Assembly: GCF_049844995.1 (NCBI RefSeq)
Contig: NZ_JBNCMC010000003.1
Coordinates: 434,001 to 498,000, forward strand
DNA length: 64,000 bases
Origin: Luteimicrobium sp049844995
Lineage (GTDB): Bacteria > Actinomycetota > Actinomycetes > Actinomycetales > Cellulomonadaceae
Direction of reading: 5' to 3'
The translations under genes were made by a program, and so were the position numbers. Numbering within the stretch: the first letter of the stretch is position 1; each line of letters begins with the position of its first letter. This document shows, in pieces, positions 44,342 through 52,252 of the stretch. The notes under the pieces are model-generated. The model was not told the origin of the DNA. It did not search any database and worked only from the letters and a program-made list of their open reading frames with translations.

Positions 44342-45015
44342 CCGCGGCCCGACGTCCGACGACGCAGGGCGGCCCCGACCCCGGGGGCGACGCCGGCACG
44401 CCGCGGGTGGTGGACGCCATCCGCGCCGACGTCGTCGCGGGCACCTTCCGTCCCGGCGACCGCCTCACCGAGGAGGCGCTCGCGCTGCGGTACGGGGTGT
44501 CGCGGATCCCCGTGCGCGAGGCGCTCCGGACGCTCGCGTCCGAGGGCTTCGTGCGGTCCCGCCGGTACGGCGGGACGTACGTCGAGGAGCTCACCGATGC
44601 TGAGGCCGAGGACCTGCTGGCCATCCGGCTCCTGATCGAGCCGTTCGGGGCCGAGCGTGCGGCGGTCCGCCGGACCGAGGCGCAGCTTGCCGAGCTCGAG
44701 CACCTGATCGCCCAGGCCGGGACGGTCCTGGAGGGCGGGGGCGGCCCGGCGCGCCTGGCACAGCTCAACACGCGCTTCCACCGAACGATCGCCGAGGCGT
44801 CCGGCAGCCCGACGCTCGCTGCGTTGGTCGCCCAGCTCGGGGCCAAGATCTCCTGGGTCTACTCGCACGGGGCGCACGAGCGCGCGGCCCGCTCCTGGGC
44901 CGAGCACGCACAGATCGTTGCGGCGTTGCGCGCCCGGGACGCGACGCGTTCCCGGGACCGCCTGGCCGAGCACGTGCGCGAGGCGCAGGCGGCGTACCGC
45001 CGCAGCAGCGGCTGA
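44338..45015 (+). CDS. GntR-family (FadR/FCD subgroup) transcription regulator
   Basis: 225 residues from GTG 44338, overlapping the previous stop. The winged HTH covers residues 22-90: VVDAIRADVVAGTFRPGDRL, LRYGVSRIPVREALRTLASE and GFVRSRRYGGTYV are classic GntR. The C-terminal FCD ligand domain includes LLAIRLLIEPFGAERAAVRR, QLNTRFHRTIAEASGSPTL and a terminal AEHVREAQAAYRR, with Asp/His positions that usually bind a metal and a carboxylate. The palindrome TTGTATACAA, the form expected for FCD-type GntR operators, lies 43 nt downstream, before the amidohydrolase gene. It therefore probably represses that gene in the absence of substrate. Confidence 0.92.
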   Translation: MTAARRPTTQGGPDPGGDAGTPRVVDAIRADVVAGTFRPGDRLTEEALALRYGVSRIPVREALRTLASEGFVRSRRYGGTYVEELTDAEAEDLLAIRLLIEPFGAERAAVRRTEAQLAELEHLIAQAGTVLEGGGGPARLAQLNTRFHRTIAEASGSPTLAALVAQLGAKISWVYSHGAHERAARSWAEHAQIVAALRARDATRSRDRLAEHVREAQAAYRRSSG

Positions 45016-45058
45016 AACGCAGACGTCACAAACGGGGCGGACGCCCGTAACCCGGGCT

Positions 45059-45068
45059 TTGTATACAA
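45059..45068 (+). promoter_or_regulatory. GntR operator TTGTATACAA before the amidohydrolase gene
   Basis: A perfect 10-bp palindrome of the NTGTATACAN class, 44 nt before the start at 45113. It overlaps a possible -10 hexamer (TATACA), a good repressor position for the adjacent GntR protein. Confidence 0.75.
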
Positions 45069-45112
45069 CTCCTGTCACCTGATTCCGTTCAGGCCCGAAG
45101 GGAGTTGCGCCC

Positions 45113-46402
45113 GTGCTCGACCTGCTGCTGCGCCACGCACGAATCGCCGACGACACCGACCTCGTGGACATCGGGGTGGCCGACGGGACCATCGCCGTGA
45201 TCGGCCCGGTCCCGCCCGGCACGCCCGCCGCCGAGGTGGTCGACTGCGACGGCCACGTCGTCGTCCCGGGGTTCGTCGAGCCCCACCTGCATCTGGACAA
45301 GGCCCTGCTCGACCGCGAACGGCCGAACGTTCTCGGCACGCTCGCGGGCGCGATCGAGGTCACCGGCGCGCTGAAGCGCGAGTTCACCTACGACGGCGTC
45401 CGCGCGCGGGCCCTTCGCGTCCTCGGCTGGGCGGTGGCGAACGGGACGAGCGTCGTCCGGGCGCATCCCGACGTGGATCCCATCGTTGGTCTCACGGGCC
45501 TGGACGTGATGCTCGACCTGCGCGAGGAGTGCCGCGACGTCATCGACCTCCAGGTCGTGGCGTTCCCCCAGGAGGGCATCGAGAAGGCGCCCGGCACCTA
45601 CGAGCTGCTGCGCGAGGGGCTGCGCCGTGGCGCCGACGTCGTCGGGGGCTGCACCTACAACGAGGCGGACGTCGACGCCTGCCGCCGGCACGTCGACACC
45701 GTCTTCGAGCTGGCGACGGAGTTCGGGGTTCCCGCGGACCTGCACGCCGACTTCGCCGACGACGCGGGCGACCCGAGGTACGGGCTGGCCGAGGTCGTCG
45801 CGGACGCCACCGACCAGCACGGGCTGTCGGGACGCGTCACCCTGGGCCATGTCACCTCGCTCGCCGGCCGGCCGCCCGCCGAGCGCGCGGCCGTCATCGA
45901 GCGACTCAGGGAGGCCGGGGTCGCCGTCGTCGCACTGCCGGCCACCGACCTCCACCTGGGAGGGCGGACCGATGCGACCGCCGTCCGCCGCGGGGTGACG
46001 CCGGTCGCCGAGCTCGTCGCGGGCGGCGTCGTCACCGGGTACTCCTCGAACAACGTCCGGAACGCGTTCACGCCGTTCGGGAACGCCGACATGCTCGACA
46101 TCGGCCTGCTCCTCGCGCAGACGTGCCACCTCGGCAGCCCGTCCGACGCCGAGCGGATCCTCGAGATGGCCACGACCGTCGGGGCCCGGATCACCGGCAC
46201 CGACGCCGACTACGGGCTCCGGGAGGGCGCGAGGGCAGACCTGGTCGTCCTCGGGACCAGAAGGCGCGCCGACGTCCTGGTCGACCGCCCGGACCGGCGG
46301 CTCGTCGTGAAGCGGGGACGCGTCGTCGCCCGCACCACCCGCACGGTCGAGCTCGACCCCGTCCTCTCTCCCGCGCCCGCGCTCGAGCTCGAGCGCGTGT
46401 GA
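45113..46402 (+). CDS. Cytosine-deaminase-like amidohydrolase
   Basis: 429 residues from GTG 45113, with GAAGGGAG upstream. The metal-dependent amidohydrolase barrel shows VVVPGFVEPHLHLDKALLDR (H-x-H metal ligands), VVRAHPDVDPIVGLTGLDVM, ADLHADFADDAGDPRYGLAE (His ligand), RVTLGHVTSLAG (His) and VVALPATDLHLGGRTDAT (Asp). The C-terminal composite domain is LREGARADLVVLGTRR. It is closest in layout to CodA/cytosine deaminase and related ring deaminases of the N-isopropylammelide type. The true substrate (a pyrimidine, creatinine-like or triazine ring) is not decided by the sequence. It is regulated by the adjacent GntR and followed by a DUF1097 membrane protein. Confidence 0.88.
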   Translation: MLDLLLRHARIADDTDLVDIGVADGTIAVIGPVPPGTPAAEVVDCDGHVVVPGFVEPHLHLDKALLDRERPNVLGTLAGAIEVTGALKREFTYDGVRARALRVLGWAVANGTSVVRAHPDVDPIVGLTGLDVMLDLREECRDVIDLQVVAFPQEGIEKAPGTYELLREGLRRGADVVGGCTYNEADVDACRRHVDTVFELATEFGVPADLHADFADDAGDPRYGLAEVVADATDQHGLSGRVTLGHVTSLAGRPPAERAAVIERLREAGVAVVALPATDLHLGGRTDATAVRRGVTPVAELVAGGVVTGYSSNNVRNAFTPFGNADMLDIGLLLAQTCHLGSPSDAERILEMATTVGARITGTDADYGLREGARADLVVLGTRRRADVLVDRPDRRLVVKRGRVVARTTRTVELDPVLSPAPALELERV

Positions 46403-46478
46403 GCCCGTGCGGCCGACCGCGCCGCACCCCGCTGCACCCCCGTCCCGGCACCACCCGCAACGACGATGGAGCACTGAC

Positions 46479-47036
46479 ATGCGTGAACGCATCCCCCACG
46501 AGATCGCCTCGTCCATCCTCGCCGCCACCACCGCGTTCGTCGGCGGCACCGCGCTCGACCTCCCGCCCTGGGCGATCTTCGTCTCCTGGGCGGGGCTGCA
46601 CCTCATGGGCAACCTGAGCCTCGCCAACGCGAAGAGGCTCTGGGCCGCGATGCCGGTCGGGTCGGCGTTCGCGTTGGCGATCGTCCTCGTCGACCAGCAG
46701 CTCGCGCCCCACGTCGGCTCGAGCCGCTGGGCCCAGGACGCGCTCCTCGCGGCGATCATCCTGGTCCTCAACACGGCCCTCATGTTCACCGGGCGTCTGC
46801 GGCTCACGTCCCTGGTCCCCGGCATGTTCCTCGGGTTCGCGTCGTACTTCGCGACGTACTTCGGAGGCTTCGGGTTCTCCGCCGGGAACGTGTGGGCCGC
46901 CTGGCTCTCGGTCGTCGTGATGAACGCGCTCGGGCCGGTCTACGCGTACCTCGCCCACCGCCTCACGTTCGCCCGCCCGGTCGCCGCCGAGGTCCCCGCG
47001 GAGAGGACGGTCCCGGCTCCGGTCCAGGTCGCCTGA
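46479..47036 (+). CDS. DUF1097 membrane protein
   Basis: 185 residues from ATG 46479, 76 nt after the amidohydrolase stop. Five or so membrane helices (IASSILAATTAFVGGTAL, WAIFVSWAGLHLMGNLSLA, ALLAAIILVLNTALMFTG, LTSLVPGMFLGFASYFATYF, WAAWLSVVVMNALGPVYAYL) match the DUF1097 pattern, including the Gly/Phe-rich centre FLGFASYFATYFGGFG. Its position after a deaminase-type amidohydrolase under a GntR operator suggests uptake or efflux of the substrate or product; this is inference. The short charged C-terminus is cytoplasmic. Confidence 0.8.
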   Translation: MRERIPHEIASSILAATTAFVGGTALDLPPWAIFVSWAGLHLMGNLSLANAKRLWAAMPVGSAFALAIVLVDQQLAPHVGSSRWAQDALLAAIILVLNTALMFTGRLRLTSLVPGMFLGFASYFATYFGGFGFSAGNVWAAWLSVVVMNALGPVYAYLAHRLTFARPVAAEVPAERTVPAPVQVA

Positions 47037-47089
47037 TCCCCGGGCGTGCTCGGGGTGCCGCGGCGGCCGTGCCTTGGCACAGTGGGCTC

Positions 47090-48148
47090 ATGCCCGACGT
47101 CGCACGCCCCGACCGGCCCGCCTCGCCGGCGGCCCCTGTGACGGTCACCGTCACGGGGGCCGCCGGCCAGATCGGGTACGCGCTCGTGTTCCGGATCGCC
47201 GCCGGGGACATGCTCGGCCCGGACGTCCCCGTCCGGCTCAAGCTCCTCGAGATCCCGCAGGCCGTCCGCTCGGCCGAGGGCGTGGCCATGGAGCTCGACG
47301 ACGGAGCCTTCCCGCTCCTCGCCGGCGTCGACGTGACGACGGATGCGCGCATCGCGTTCGACGGCGCCAACCTCGCCCTCCTCGTGGGGGCCCGCCCGCG
47401 CGGCCCGGGCATGGAGCGCAGCGACCTGCTGGCGGCGAACGGCGCGATCTTCGGCCCGCAGGGCGCCGCGATCAACGCGGGCGCGGCCGACGACGTCCGG
47501 GTCCTGGTCGTCGGGAACCCCGCGAACACCAACGCGCTCATCACCCGCGCCGCGGCCCCCGACGTCCCCGCCGACCGCTTCACCGCGATGACCCGCCTCG
47601 ACCACAACCGCGCCCTCACCCAGGTCGCCAAGCGCGCCGAGGCGCCCGTCTCGCAGGTCCGGCGGGTCACGATCTGGGGCAACCACTCCGCCACCCAGTA
47701 CCCCGACGTGTTCCACGCGACCGTCGGCGAGAGGCCCGGGCCCGAGGTCCTCGACATCCCTGAGGACGGCGCCGGCTGGCTCACCGAGACGTTCGTGCCG
47801 ACCGTCGCCCAGCGCGGGGCGGCCGTCATCGAGGTCCGCGGTGGCTCGTCGGTCGCGTCGGCCGCCAACGCCGCGCTCGGGCACACGCGCGACTGGGTGC
47901 TCGGCACCCCGGTGGGCGACTGGACGAGCGCCGGCCTCGTCTCCCAGGGCGAGTACGGCGTCCCCGAGGGGCTGGTCTGCTCGTTCCCCGTCATCTCCGA
48001 CGGCGGCCCGGCACTCGGTCCCGAGGCGGCCCGGTGGAGCGTCGTCGAGGGTCTCGAGCTGAACGAGCTGTCGCGGGCGCGGATCGACGCCTCCGTCGCG
48101 GAGCTCGAGGCGGAGCGCGAGGCGGTGCGGGCCCTCGGCCTCGTGTAG
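47090..48148 (+). CDS. mdh: Malate dehydrogenase
   Basis: 352 residues from ATG 47090. The NAD-binding site VTVTGAAGQIGYALVFRIAA, LLEIPQAVRSAEGVAMELDD and ANLALLVGARPRGPGMERSD (substrate-loop arginines) are typical. VVGNPANTNALI and FTAMTRLDHNRALTQVAKRA (catalytic Asp region) follow. VTIWGNHSATQYPDVFHATV supplies the catalytic His in WGNHS. It has about 20 extra N-terminal residues compared with common malate dehydrogenases. The enzyme interconverts malate and oxaloacetate. Unlike sucC and icd it has no CTTGAC-RTCRAG element visible upstream. A long palindromic hairpin begins 11 nt after its stop. Confidence 0.96.
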   Translation: MPDVARPDRPASPAAPVTVTVTGAAGQIGYALVFRIAAGDMLGPDVPVRLKLLEIPQAVRSAEGVAMELDDGAFPLLAGVDVTTDARIAFDGANLALLVGARPRGPGMERSDLLAANGAIFGPQGAAINAGAADDVRVLVVGNPANTNALITRAAAPDVPADRFTAMTRLDHNRALTQVAKRAEAPVSQVRRVTIWGNHSATQYPDVFHATVGERPGPEVLDIPEDGAGWLTETFVPTVAQRGAAVIEVRGGSSVASAANAALGHTRDWVLGTPVGDWTSAGLVSQGEYGVPEGLVCSFPVISDGGPALGPEAARWSVVEGLELNELSRARIDASVAELEAEREAVRALGLV

Positions 48149-48158
48149 TCGCCGTCGC

Positions 48159-48274
48159 GTAGCGGCACCAGCCACCACGTCGGTCGCCGCAAGACCCCCA
48201 CGCCCTCGGCATATCGGGCAAAGAGCCTCGGCTTCGGGTGCTGTGCTGGCCGTCGTGGTGGCTGGTGCCGCTAC
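48159..48274. repeat. Long-loop palindrome with an RAE-like half site in the loop
   Basis: 21-bp perfect arms (48159-48179 and 48254-48274) enclose 74 nt. The loop contains gccgcaagacccccac (48186-48201), a 16-nt exact match to 14846-14861 in the RAE-like element upstream of helR. A small hairpin gccctcggcatatcgggc (48202-48219) follows. It lies between the converging mdh and prenyl-synthase genes, so the outer stem could also end both transcripts. Confidence 0.75.
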
Positions 48275-48287
48275 CGCGGTGTGGCGC

Positions 48288-49079
48288 TCACGCCCCGTGC
48301 CGGCGTCCCCACGTCCGCAGGGCGCGCAGCAGGTCCAGCTCGCGGAACGCGGGCCAGTAGACGTCGCAGAACTCGAGGTCGGCGTTGGCGCTGCGCCACG
48401 GGAAGAAGCCCGAGAGCCGCTGCTCGCCGCTGGTGCGGATGACCAGGTCGATGTCGTCCCGCGGCGACGCGATGTGCTGGTCGATCGCGTCCGCGCTCAC
48501 GACGTCGGCGGCCCCGAGGGCCCCGAGCCCGTGGCCGGCCGCGTCGTCGAGCACGCAGCGGACGGCCTCGACGATCTCCCGGTACGGGTCGTAGCCGACC
48601 GCGAGCGTCAGCCGCAGCGGGCGGCCGCGGGTGGCGTCGGCGGCGTCCTTGAGGGCGCGGATGACGTCGTCGGGCAGGAGGTCGGGTGCGCCCGAGACCT
48701 CGAGCGCCCACAGGCCGCCGGGCTGCGAGACCCGCTCGGGGATCGTGGTGCGCAGGAGCTCGAGGAGGAACGTGACCTCGTCGCCCGACCGCTTGGCGAG
48801 GTTGTCGGCCGACAGGACGTACACGCTCGCGGCGCGCACCCCGGCGTCGGCGCACCAGCCGAGGACGTCGTCCAGGTGGTCGGCGCCGGCGCGGTGCCCG
48901 AACCGGGCGTCCGTCACGCCGACGCTCCGGGCCCACCGGCGGTTGCCGTCCATGATGATGCCGACGTGCCGGGGGACGGGCCCGCGGGCCACCTCCCGGC
49001 GGAGCCGGCCGACCAGCATCCGCTCGGCCAGGGCGCGGACGGGCGCGCGCAGCACGGCGGGGGAGGGCAGGGAGGGCAC
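48288..49079 (-). CDS. Short-chain Z-isoprenyl diphosphate synthase (UppS family)
   Basis: 263 residues from ATG 49079. UppS-family motifs are complete: PRHVGIIMDGNRRWARSVGV (catalytic Asp44), GHRAGADHLDDVLGWCADAG, VYVLSADNLAKRSGDEVTFL and the C-terminal DIDLVIRTSGEQRLSGFFPW with DLEFCDVYWPAFRELDLLRA. The sequence resembles the actinobacterial paralogue that makes short Z-prenyl diphosphates (Rv1086 type) more than the long-chain undecaprenyl or decaprenyl synthase, judging by the SADNLAKRS wording; that distinction is a recollection. It supplies a precursor for polyprenyl carriers of cell-wall synthesis. It converges on mdh. Confidence 0.93.
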   Translation of the reverse strand: MPSLPSPAVLRAPVRALAERMLVGRLRREVARGPVPRHVGIIMDGNRRWARSVGVTDARFGHRAGADHLDDVLGWCADAGVRAASVYVLSADNLAKRSGDEVTFLLELLRTTIPERVSQPGGLWALEVSGAPDLLPDDVIRALKDAADATRGRPLRLTLAVGYDPYREIVEAVRCVLDDAAGHGLGALGAADVVSADAIDQHIASPRDDIDLVIRTSGEQRLSGFFPWRSANADLEFCDVYWPAFRELDLLRALRTWGRRHGA

Positions 49080-49185
49080 GCCTCAGGGTACGGCGCGCGG
49101 CTGGGCGCGAGGCCCGGCCCGGGGCGTCCACAGTCGTGTCGGAAACTCGCCAGTACCTGTCGGCGGGAGCCTGCATGATGGAGGC

Positions 49186-50844
49186 ATGGTCCCCGACACC
49201 GAGAGCTGCGTCCGAGCGGTCTCGAGCCGCGACGCCCGCTTCGACGGCCAGTTCTTCACGGCCGTGCGCACCACGCGCATCTACTGCCGCCCGAGCTGCC
49301 CGGCGCCCACGCCCCGCGCCCAGAACATGACGTTCTACCCGACCGCGGCGGCCGCGCAGCGCGCCGGCTACCGCGCGTGCAAGCGCTGCCGCCCCGACAC
49401 CACCCCCGGCTCACCCGAGTGGGACGTCCGCGCCGACGTCGTCGGCCGCGCGATGCGCCTCATCGGCGACGGCGTCGTGGACCGCGAGGGCGTGCCCGGG
49501 CTCGCGCAGCGCCTCGGCTACTCCGAGCGCCAGGTCCAGCGGCACCTCGCCGCCGAGCTCGGCGCCGGCCCGCTCCAGCTCGCCCGCGCCCAGCGCGCCC
49601 AGACCGCCCGGCTGCTCGCCGAGGGCACGGGGCTCCCGCTCGCCGACGTCGCGTTCGCCGCCGGGTTCGCCAGCCTCCGCACCTTCAACGAGACCGTGCA
49701 GGAGGTCTACGCGCTCACCCCGGGCGAGCTGCGCCGTCGGGCGAGAGAGGCGAGCGTCCGGCGCGGCCACGGTCGGCAGAGCGTCGTGCCCGACGACGTC
49801 CCTCGCCCCCCGCACCCGGCCCACCCGGGCGCAGGGTCGCCGGGGGAGCAGGTGGTCGGCCCGTCAGAGGGCGACACCGTGTGGACCACGCTGACCGTCC
49901 GCCTGCCGTACCGGCGGCCGCTCACGCCGGACAACCTGTTCGGGCATCTGGTCGCGACGGCCGTCCCGGGGGTGGAGGAATGGCGGGACGGCGCGTACCG
50001 GTCGACGGTCGCGCTGCCGCACGGGCCCGGGATCGTGGCGCTCGCGCCGCGCGACGGGCACGTCGAGGCGCGTCTCCGGCTGGCCGACCTACGGGACCTC
50101 GCGGCCGCGATCGGCCGCTGCCGCCGCGCCCTCGACCTGGACGCCGACCCCGAGGCCGTCGACGCGGCGCTCGCGACCGACCCCGCGCTCGCCCCGCTCG
50201 TCGCGGCGGCTCCGGGGCGGCGCGTCCCGCGCACGCTGGACCCGGAGGCGTTCGCGCTGCGCGCCGTGCTCGGGCAGCAGGTCTCGACGGCCGCCGCCCG
50301 GACGCACGCCGCACGCCTCGTCCGCGCGCTGGGTGACCCGATCACCGACCCGGAGGGTGGCCTGACCCACGTCTTCCCACCGGCCGAGCGACTGGTCGCC
50401 GCCGCCGAGGACCCGTCGGAGACGGTGTCGCTCGCGCTCGCGGCGGCGCTGGCGATGCCCGCCTCCAGGCGCGAGACCCTGCTCGCCGTGGCGCGGCTCG
50501 TCGCGTCCGGCGACCTGGACCTGGGCGCAGGCGCCGACTGGGACCGGGCCCGTGCGCAGCTCGCCGCCGTCCGGGGGGTCGGCCCCTGGACCGTCGAGAC
50601 CGTCGCGATGCGCGCCCTCGGCGACCCGGACGCGTTCGTCCCCGGCGACCTGGGGGTGCGCGGCGCGGCCGGCGCGCTCGGCCTCCCGACGTCGCCCGCC
50701 GCGCTGACCGCGCGCGGCGAGGCCTGGCGACCCTGGCGCGCGTACGCCGTCCAGCACCTGTGGGCGACCGGTGACCACGAGGTCAACCGGATGCCCGGCA
50801 CCGATCACGCACCACTGGCCCACGAGGAAGGGGACGCAGCATGA
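49186..50844 (+). CDS. Ada regulatory domain fused to AlkA 3-methyladenine glycosylase
   Basis: 552 residues from ATG 49186. The Ada N-terminal zinc domain has FFTAVRTTRIYCRPSCPAP (Cys34, Cys38) and GYRACKRCRPD (Cys65, Cys68); one Cys would accept methyl groups from phosphotriesters. An AraC-type HTH follows (residues 85-180, LAQRLGYSERQVQRHL, PLADVAFAAGFASLRTFNET). The C-terminal half is AlkA: an N-domain with LTVRLPYRRPLTPDNLFGHL, then a helix-hairpin-helix-GPD fold with AVLGQQVSTAAARTHAARL and VRGVGPWTVETVAMRAL. FVPGDLGV holds the catalytic Asp. The protein both senses alkylation and excises damaged bases. Its stop overlaps the ogt start by 4 bp (ATGA). Confidence 0.95.
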   Translation: MVPDTESCVRAVSSRDARFDGQFFTAVRTTRIYCRPSCPAPTPRAQNMTFYPTAAAAQRAGYRACKRCRPDTTPGSPEWDVRADVVGRAMRLIGDGVVDREGVPGLAQRLGYSERQVQRHLAAELGAGPLQLARAQRAQTARLLAEGTGLPLADVAFAAGFASLRTFNETVQEVYALTPGELRRRAREASVRRGHGRQSVVPDDVPRPPHPAHPGAGSPGEQVVGPSEGDTVWTTLTVRLPYRRPLTPDNLFGHLVATAVPGVEEWRDGAYRSTVALPHGPGIVALAPRDGHVEARLRLADLRDLAAAIGRCRRALDLDADPEAVDAALATDPALAPLVAAAPGRRVPRTLDPEAFALRAVLGQQVSTAAARTHAARLVRALGDPITDPEGGLTHVFPPAERLVAAAEDPSETVSLALAAALAMPASRRETLLAVARLVASGDLDLGAGADWDRARAQLAAVRGVGPWTVETVAMRALGDPDAFVPGDLGVRGAAGALGLPTSPAALTARGEAWRPWRAYAVQHLWATGDHEVNRMPGTDHAPLAHEEGDAA

Positions 50845-51371
50845 GCGCCCACGGCACCACCACCACGACGGTCCGCACCGCCTCGACCGTTCACGCCGTC
50901 GTCGACAGCCCGCTCGGCCCGCTGACGCTCGTCGCGGACGACGGGAGGCTCGCCGCCCTGTACATGACGGCGCAGCGCCACCTGCCGCCCGACGCCCGAC
51001 TCGGCGAGGAGGTGCCCGCCGACGACCCGGTCTTCGCGGACGCCGTCCGGGAGCTGCGCGAGTACTTCGCGGGGGAGCGCACGTCGTTCGACCTCGACCT
51101 GTCTCCCCGCGGCTCCGACTTCCAGCGCGCCGTCTGGCTGCGGCTGCGCGAGATCCCGTTCGGCGTCACGACGACGTACGGCACGATCGCGGCCGACCTC
51201 GGCCTGCCGCCCGGCGCCTCGCGCGCCGTCGGGGCTGCCGTGGGGCGCAACCCGCTCGGCGTCGTCGTGCCGTGCCACCGCGTCGTCGGCGCGAGCGGCG
51301 CCCTGACCGGCTACGCGGGCGGCCTGGACCGCAAGGTGTGGCTGCTGGAGCACGAGGGCGTCCTCGTCTGA
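50841..51371 (+). CDS. ogt: Methylated-DNA--protein-cysteine methyltransferase
   Basis: 176 residues, ATG overlapping the previous stop. The DNA-binding HTH is GSDFQRAVWLRLREIPFGVT, then TYGTIAADLGLPPGASRAVG. The active-site loop NPLGVVVPCHRVVGASGAL carries the methyl-accepting Cys in PCHRV, followed by GYAGGLDRKVWLLEHEGV. It removes methyl from O6-methylguanine in a single-use reaction. Translational coupling to the Ada-AlkA gene makes an adaptive-response operon that the Ada part of the upstream protein probably activates. Confidence 0.96.
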   Translation: MSAHGTTTTTVRTASTVHAVVDSPLGPLTLVADDGRLAALYMTAQRHLPPDARLGEEVPADDPVFADAVRELREYFAGERTSFDLDLSPRGSDFQRAVWLRLREIPFGVTTTYGTIAADLGLPPGASRAVGAAVGRNPLGVVVPCHRVVGASGALTGYAGGLDRKVWLLEHEGVLV

Positions 51372-51469
51372 GCCACCCCCCTCCCGCCGAACACGGGGTC
51401 TCGGTCCGTCTTGCAGCGCGGACGGTCGGGCAGCCCGTTCTGGCCGGGCTGACATCCCGTGCTCGGCCC

Positions 51470-51475
51470 TAGGGT
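51470..51475 (+). promoter_or_regulatory. TAGGGT -10 box of a leaderless VOC gene
   Basis: TAGGGT is followed by 6 nt and then ATG 51482. A CTGACA hexamer 15 nt upstream (51449-51454) could be the -35 box. No ribosome site is present. Confidence 0.55.
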
Positions 51476-51481
51476 TGCGTG

Positions 51482-51877
51482 ATGACCTCCTTCGTCTCGC
51501 ACACGTCCATCGACGCCCGCGACGCGTACGCGCAGTCCGAGTGGTGGAAGCAGATGCTCGGGTACGTCGACCTCGACGGCGACCCGAACCTGCCGGGCCA
51601 CGAGGAGTGCCTGATCCTGGACCCCGCCACGGGGCACCGGCTGCTCTTCATCGAGGTCCCGGAGCCCAAGACGATCAAGAACCGCCTGCACCTCGACCTG
51701 CGCCCGCGGGAGGGGACGCGCGACGAGGAGGTCGACCGGCTCGTCGGGATCGGCGCGACGGTCGTCGCGGACCGCCGGGACATCCACGGTCCTGGCATCG
51801 GCTGGGTCGTGCTCGCCGACCCCGAGGGCAACGAGTTCTGCGTGCTGCGCAGCGAGGCGGAGCGGGCGGCGTCCTGA
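51482..51877 (+). CDS. VOC (glyoxalase/bleomycin-resistance) family protein
   Basis: 131 residues from ATG 51482, chosen because it lies at the expected start of a leaderless transcript; GTG 51479 is one codon earlier. It shows the paired beta-alpha-beta-beta-beta modules of the family: FVSHTSIDARDAYAQSEWWK QMLGY at the N-terminus, CLILDPATGHRLLFIEVPEP, RLHLDLRPREGTRDEEVDRL (His metal ligand) and IGWVVLADPEGNEFCVLRSE (Glu ligand). The DPEGNEFC motif is a hallmark. The substrate is unknown; related proteins act in detoxification. It is followed by the DUF167 gene one base after its stop. Confidence 0.88.
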   Translation: MTSFVSHTSIDARDAYAQSEWWKQMLGYVDLDGDPNLPGHEECLILDPATGHRLLFIEVPEPKTIKNRLHLDLRPREGTRDEEVDRLVGIGATVVADRRDIHGPGIGWVVLADPEGNEFCVLRSEAERAAS

Positions 51878-51878
51878 C

Positions 51879-52178
51879 GTGCGCGTGGCCGTGCGGGTGC
51901 GGCCTGGCGCCTCCCGCACGCGCGTCGGTGGGAGGTACGGGGACGACGCGCGGCTCGTGGTCGCGGTGAGCGCCCGCGCCGTCGACGGGAAGGCGACGCG
52001 GGCGACGCTCGACGCGGTCGCCGACGCCCTCGGGATCCGCCCCCGGGCGGTCACCCTCGTCTCGGGCGCGACGTCGCGCGACAAGCTGCTCGAGATCGAC
52101 CCGGTCGCCGCCGGCGTCGACGAGAAGGAGGTTGCGGCGCGCCTGACGTCCCTGCTCGACGGCACCGTCGCGAGGTAG
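51879..52178 (+). CDS. DUF167 (YggU-like) protein
   Basis: 99 residues from GTG 51879, one base after the VOC stop, so in one operon. The DUF167 signature is clear: MRVAVRVRPGASRTRVGGRY at the N-terminus, LVVAVSARAVDGKATRATLD in the centre and VTLVSGATSRDKLLEIDPV near the C-terminus. The small alpha/beta fold has no known enzymatic function. The stop codon lies inside the first arm of a long intergenic hairpin. Confidence 0.92.
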   Translation: MRVAVRVRPGASRTRVGGRYGDDARLVVAVSARAVDGKATRATLDAVADALGIRPRAVTLVSGATSRDKLLEIDPVAAGVDEKEVAARLTSLLDGTVAR

Positions 52179-52236
52179 CGCTTCTCGCCCGAGGTAGCGC
52201 GGAATCCGCGCAACCTCGAGCGAGAAGCGCTACCTC
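52172..52236. terminator. Nested long hairpin between DUF167 and a secreted-protein gene
   Basis: A 17-bp perfect outer stem, gaggtagcgcttctcgc (52172-52188) with gcgagaagcgctacctc (52220-52236). Inside it a second stem (cgaggt 52190-52195 with acctcg 52213-52218, continued by gcgcgg/ccgcgc) closes a 1-3 nt loop. It begins within the DUF167 stop region and can terminate both converging genes. Confidence 0.8.
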
Positions 52237-52252
52237 ATGGGCCGGTGGTGCG

